Source: Gemmatimonadota bacterium
Lineage (GTDB): Bacteria > Latescibacterota > UBA2968 > UBA8231
Direction: 5' to 3'
NCBI GenBank assembly: GCA_018673255.1
Contig: JABHDC010000035.1
Location: 1 to 34,905, forward strand
DNA: 34,905 nucleotides
The notes beneath the pieces are model-generated. The model worked only from the letters and a program-made list of their open reading frames with translations. It was not told where the DNA came from and did not search any database. The position numbers were made by a program, and so were the translations under genes. Shown here one piece after another: positions 32,410 to 34,905 of the stretch. How positions within the stretch are numbered: position 1 is the first letter of the stretch; each line of letters opens with the position of its first letter.

Positions 32410-33822
32410 CTATGGGCTCGTAGCAGCCTCGCCAAAGGGCCACTGGCCCGCCTTCCGCATGCGATTCTCCAGCCCCGCTGATCGGAACAACTCGGCCGTT
32501 TCTTCTTCGTTGTATTGTCGCAGGCCGGATGAGGTGTCGTTGGCCAGTTCGTGGGCCAGCAGTGCGACGATGGCACTGGCACGGCCCAGCATTTCAGCAT
32601 CGATCTTGTCGAAGGTGTCGGAAGGATCGTGGTAGTAGCGAACCTGATCCTCGCCGATGGGGGCATTGAGTGTGATCGCCGGGACGCCGTGCAGGATGAA
32701 AGGGTGGTGGTCGCTACCCAGCCAGGTCTTGTTGGCGATCTTCGGCTCCAGAGACCAACTACCCAAGCCTGCAGCAAAAGCGCCGAGCATGGGGAGCATC
32801 TCAGCGAATCCCATGGCATTGATGGCAATGGGGCGGCCCACCATGTCGAGATTGAGCATAACCCTCACATCTGTCAGATCGTTACGATCCACATAGTCTC
32901 GAGATCCCCACAGGCCCCATTCTTCCGCATTGAAGAAGACAATCTCCACCGTGTGCTCATTCTCCGCACTGTGGGCCCACAGCAGCCGGGCGGCCTCAAA
33001 GAGCTGGGCAATGCCGAGGCCATTATCCATGGCCCCCTGGCCCAGATCCCACGAATCGAAGTGGCCTCCGAGCACGATTTTCTGCTCGGAACGCCCGGGC
33101 AAGGTGGCCACCAGATTCTCGACCGAGAGATCGACGCAGTCAGAGGTGGTCTCCAGTCGAAGGACCGGGTCGGCATCCGTCTCGTGCAGGCGGCGAAGCC
33201 ACTTGCCGTCCTCCATGGTGATTGAGTAGACCGGCAGGGGACAGGGGTATCCTTCATGATTGGCGGTTCTGGCCAACAACTGTCCGCCATCCACTCGATT
33301 GGTCAGCAGGACGCCGACCAGGCCAAAGTCCTGGGCAAGACGTTCGTACTCGCCGTGACTGAAGCGGATATTCGGCGCCGCCAGGCCGATACTCCCTCTG
33401 GTCTGTTCAGGATTGAGCTGGTCGAAATCTGTGTTGGCGATGTAGGCCAGTTCGGCCTCGACCGCCTTGTGTGCGGCCACGTAGCCCAGAGCCGCAGCCC
33501 TCAGAGGCCTCTCAGCAGGCTTGCTCACCATCACGCGGTCCGTTCCACGGCGCCACCCGGGTACATCGAATCGCTCACGATGCGTGGCGATGCCCAGTTC
33601 CTTCAGCAGGTCTTCGAGGTAGTCCATGGACTGTGTGTTGCCCGGGGTGCCGGCCATCCTGCCCTGGAATTGCGTCGTCAGGTGTTCGAGGAGTTCGTAA
33701 CCCTGGTTCCCAAGGACGGCATCCCCAACGATATGCTGACGCGTGGTGGCATCATCTGTCTGCGCCATGGCAGAAGTTGTCAAGATGGTCACGGTGATAG
33801 AGAATACCTTTCTCAGAGTCAT
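32410..33822 (-). CDS. Exported M28-family zinc metallopeptidase
   Basis: A 470-residue peptidase of the M28 (aminopeptidase/glutamate carboxypeptidase-like) family with a signal peptide (VFSITVTILTTSAMA). A PA-like insert sits near 125-215. The two-zinc site is complete: H in GGHFDSWD (about 257), bridging D in GAMDNG (about 267), catalytic and ligand Glu in NAEEWG (about 298), D in NLDMVG (about 322) and H in YYHDPSDTFDKID (about 397). SDHHPF is also present. It would release N-terminal residues or dipeptides in the periplasm or outside. The ATG at 33822 has only a weak upstream purine stretch. It is divergent from the S9-type peptidase gene, which fits shared control of extracellular protein breakdown. 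Confidence 0.93.
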   Translation of the reverse strand: MTLRKVFSITVTILTTSAMAQTDDATTRQHIVGDAVLGNQGYELLEHLTTQFQGRMAGTPGNTQSMDYLEDLLKELGIATHRERFDVPGWRRGTDRVMVSKPAERPLRAAALGYVAAHKAVEAELAYIANTDFDQLNPEQTRGSIGLAAPNIRFSHGEYERLAQDFGLVGVLLTNRVDGGQLLARTANHEGYPCPLPVYSITMEDGKWLRRLHETDADPVLRLETTSDCVDLSVENLVATLPGRSEQKIVLGGHFDSWDLGQGAMDNGLGIAQLFEAARLLWAHSAENEHTVEIVFFNAEEWGLWGSRDYVDRNDLTDVRVMLNLDMVGRPIAINAMGFAEMLPMLGAFAAGLGSWSLEPKIANKTWLGSDHHPFILHGVPAITLNAPIGEDQVRYYHDPSDTFDKIDAEMLGRASAIVALLAHELANDTSSGLRQYNEEETAELFRSAGLENRMRKAGQWPFGEAATSP

Positions 33823-33961
33823 GGTGTGATTGATCTCGCCTCTGAATGCTCCGTTGACGAGCAGGCCCGCACACTCTTAGTCTCTATTTCGGGCCTGACA
33901 TCTGGTTCGTGTCGCGTGCTCACGTATCGGTTCACTCCTCCTCCATCGAACAAGGGTGTAG

Positions 33962-34905
33962 ATGCTGATCGCTGGTGTCCTGCTGGGTGCCATCCTGGTG
34001 ACGAGTACGTCTGTCTCGGCCGCCCCACCCAAAGGGCCTCTCGATCATGCTGACTATGGTCTGTGGCGCTCGATTCAGGGAGAGATGATCTCTGATCGGG
34101 GCGGGTGGGTGGTCTTTGAACTGAATTCATCTTTCGGTGATACGGGAAGCGAACTGGTCGCCCAGTCGACGAGCGGCAGACAGCGTCACACGGTCCCCAG
34201 GGGTACTTCGGCGCAGGTGGCGCTGGACGACGAATGGCTCATCTGCCGGATCGAGCCGGACACCGCAATGGGGGACCAAACACCTGGTCTGGGGCTGCTG
34301 CGGCTCAGTGATGGCCAACTCACCACCGTAGAAGCCGTTGCTTCCTACGAACTTCCCACGGGCGCAGCGGACTGGGTTGCCTGGCTGCATCACGGTGTTG
34401 AGGATTCGACCCAATCGGCTGACAGCAGCCCTGCTGGACCCGACGCCCCAGAACCTGACGTCTCGGGTGCCGAGAAGAAAGACGGTGCACAGTTGGTCCT
34501 GCACAACCTGCGCACTGGTATGCAACGCCGATTCGAGCACGTCGTGAACTACGTATTGAGTCCCGATGGGAGGTGGCTCGCCCTGAGCAGAGGGGGACGG
34601 CAGCCGGGACTCTGGGTGATTCCTACCGACACAGGCGACGAGATCCCCGTCGTGGTTGGTGATGGACAACATGAGCACCTCATTTTCGACGAGGGGAGCC
34701 AACGTCTGGCCTTTCTGAGCACCCCCGAGGGTTCTGAGCAGCCCCCGCCGGAGTGGTCGCTGCATCTATGGCAGGGCGAGTCTCAGGCCACAACAAGGTT
34801 GGTGGGCTCCGGTAGTGCGGGGATGAGACCCGGGTGGCATGTCTCCAGTCATCGGCGTCCCTCATTCTCCAGTTCGGGCCAGCGTCTGTATTTCGGTACG
34901 GCGCC
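33962..34905 (+). CDS. Exported S9 (prolyl oligopeptidase-type) peptidase, 3'-truncated
   Basis: The frame opens at the ATG at 33962 (directly after an in-frame TAG, with AAGGG upstream) and remains open for 314 codons to the window end. A short signal peptide (MLIAGVLLGAILVTSTSVSA) is followed by the pattern ADYGLWRSIQGEMISDRGGW, then VPRGTSAQVALDDEW. This matches the N-terminal beta-propeller of exported S9-type peptidases found in Bacteroidota-like phyla (Y..W..I....IS.DG.WV). Later propeller repeats are seen (YVLSPDGRWLALSRGGRQPG). A Pro/Ser/Asp-rich insert is near 150-170. The catalytic alpha/beta-hydrolase domain lies beyond the window, so activity cannot be checked. Divergent from the M28 peptidase across 139 nt. 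Confidence 0.72.
   Translation, partial: MLIAGVLLGAILVTSTSVSAAPPKGPLDHADYGLWRSIQGEMISDRGGWVVFELNSSFGDTGSELVAQSTSGRQRHTVPRGTSAQVALDDEWLICRIEPDTAMGDQTPGLGLLRLSDGQLTTVEAVASYELPTGAADWVAWLHHGVEDSTQSADSSPAGPDAPEPDVSGAEKKDGAQLVLHNLRTGMQRRFEHVVNYVLSPDGRWLALSRGGRQPGLWVIPTDTGDEIPVVVGDGQHEHLIFDEGSQRLAFLSTPEGSEQPPPEWSLHLWQGESQATTRLVGSGSAGMRPGWHVSSHRRPSFSSSGQRLYFGTA

Noticed and set aside
1..34905. CRISPR arrays, insertion sequences, phage genes or rRNA
   Set aside because: No regularly spaced repeats, transposase or integrase motifs, structural phage genes or rRNA-like stretches were seen on either strand.

Overview
The window is GC-rich, densely coded bacterial chromosome with no phage, plasmid, IS or CRISPR content. 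The gene set suggests a Gram-negative member of the FCB-type phyla outside the best-studied Bacteroidota, possibly Latescibacterota-like. The evidence is a TonB-dependent receptor with a carboxypeptidase-regulatory N-terminus, a secreted protein with a type IX secretion (T9SS)-like C-terminus, a PorV/PorQ-like barrel, an actinobacterial/cytosolic-type malate dehydrogenase, a DUF6785-like membrane protein, a creatininase-family hydrolase and a sulfatase. This placement is inference; there is no rRNA gene to test it.

Layout. 1-2.45 kb: polysaccharide export, a 5'-truncated SLBB-domain protein followed by a Wzz-type chain-length protein. 2.57-3.03 kb: a small FlgM-C-terminus-like protein and a tRNA-Tyr(GTA) with a plausible promoter. 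3.2-8.65 kb: a tight co-directional run of malate dehydrogenase, SAM methyltransferase, alanine racemase, DapA-family lyase/aldolase and sulfatase. 8.7-10.7 kb (minus strand): argininosuccinate synthase with a perfect AT-rich dyad upstream resembling an ArgR box, and a small single-span membrane protein. 10.9-12.8 kb: a CaCA-type cation exchanger and an SDR oxidoreductase.

12.8-18.2 kb is the least explained part. Four chained genes encode an exported repeat protein, a periplasmic protein with a C-terminal anchor, a MotA/TolQ/ExbB-like channel subunit and an ExbD/TolR-like partner. They converge, through a perfect 14-bp terminator hairpin, on two minus-strand genes for coiled-coil envelope proteins (one membrane-anchored, one lipoprotein). 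I read this as a candidate ion-gradient-powered envelope complex of unknown job. The ExbD-like subunit appears to lack the usual membrane Asp.

18.2-25.2 kb is a catabolic region: MDR dehydrogenase, creatininase-family hydrolase, a GH106-like glycoside hydrolase apparently without a signal peptide, and a divergent large polytopic membrane protein. 25.4-32.3 kb is an outer-membrane/secretion operon behind a good sigma70-like promoter and a roughly 250-nt structured leader: TonB-dependent receptor, T9SS-like secreted protein and PorV/PorQ-like protein, closed by a strong terminator. The window ends with an exported M28 metallopeptidase (minus strand) and a divergent 3'-truncated exported S9-type peptidase.
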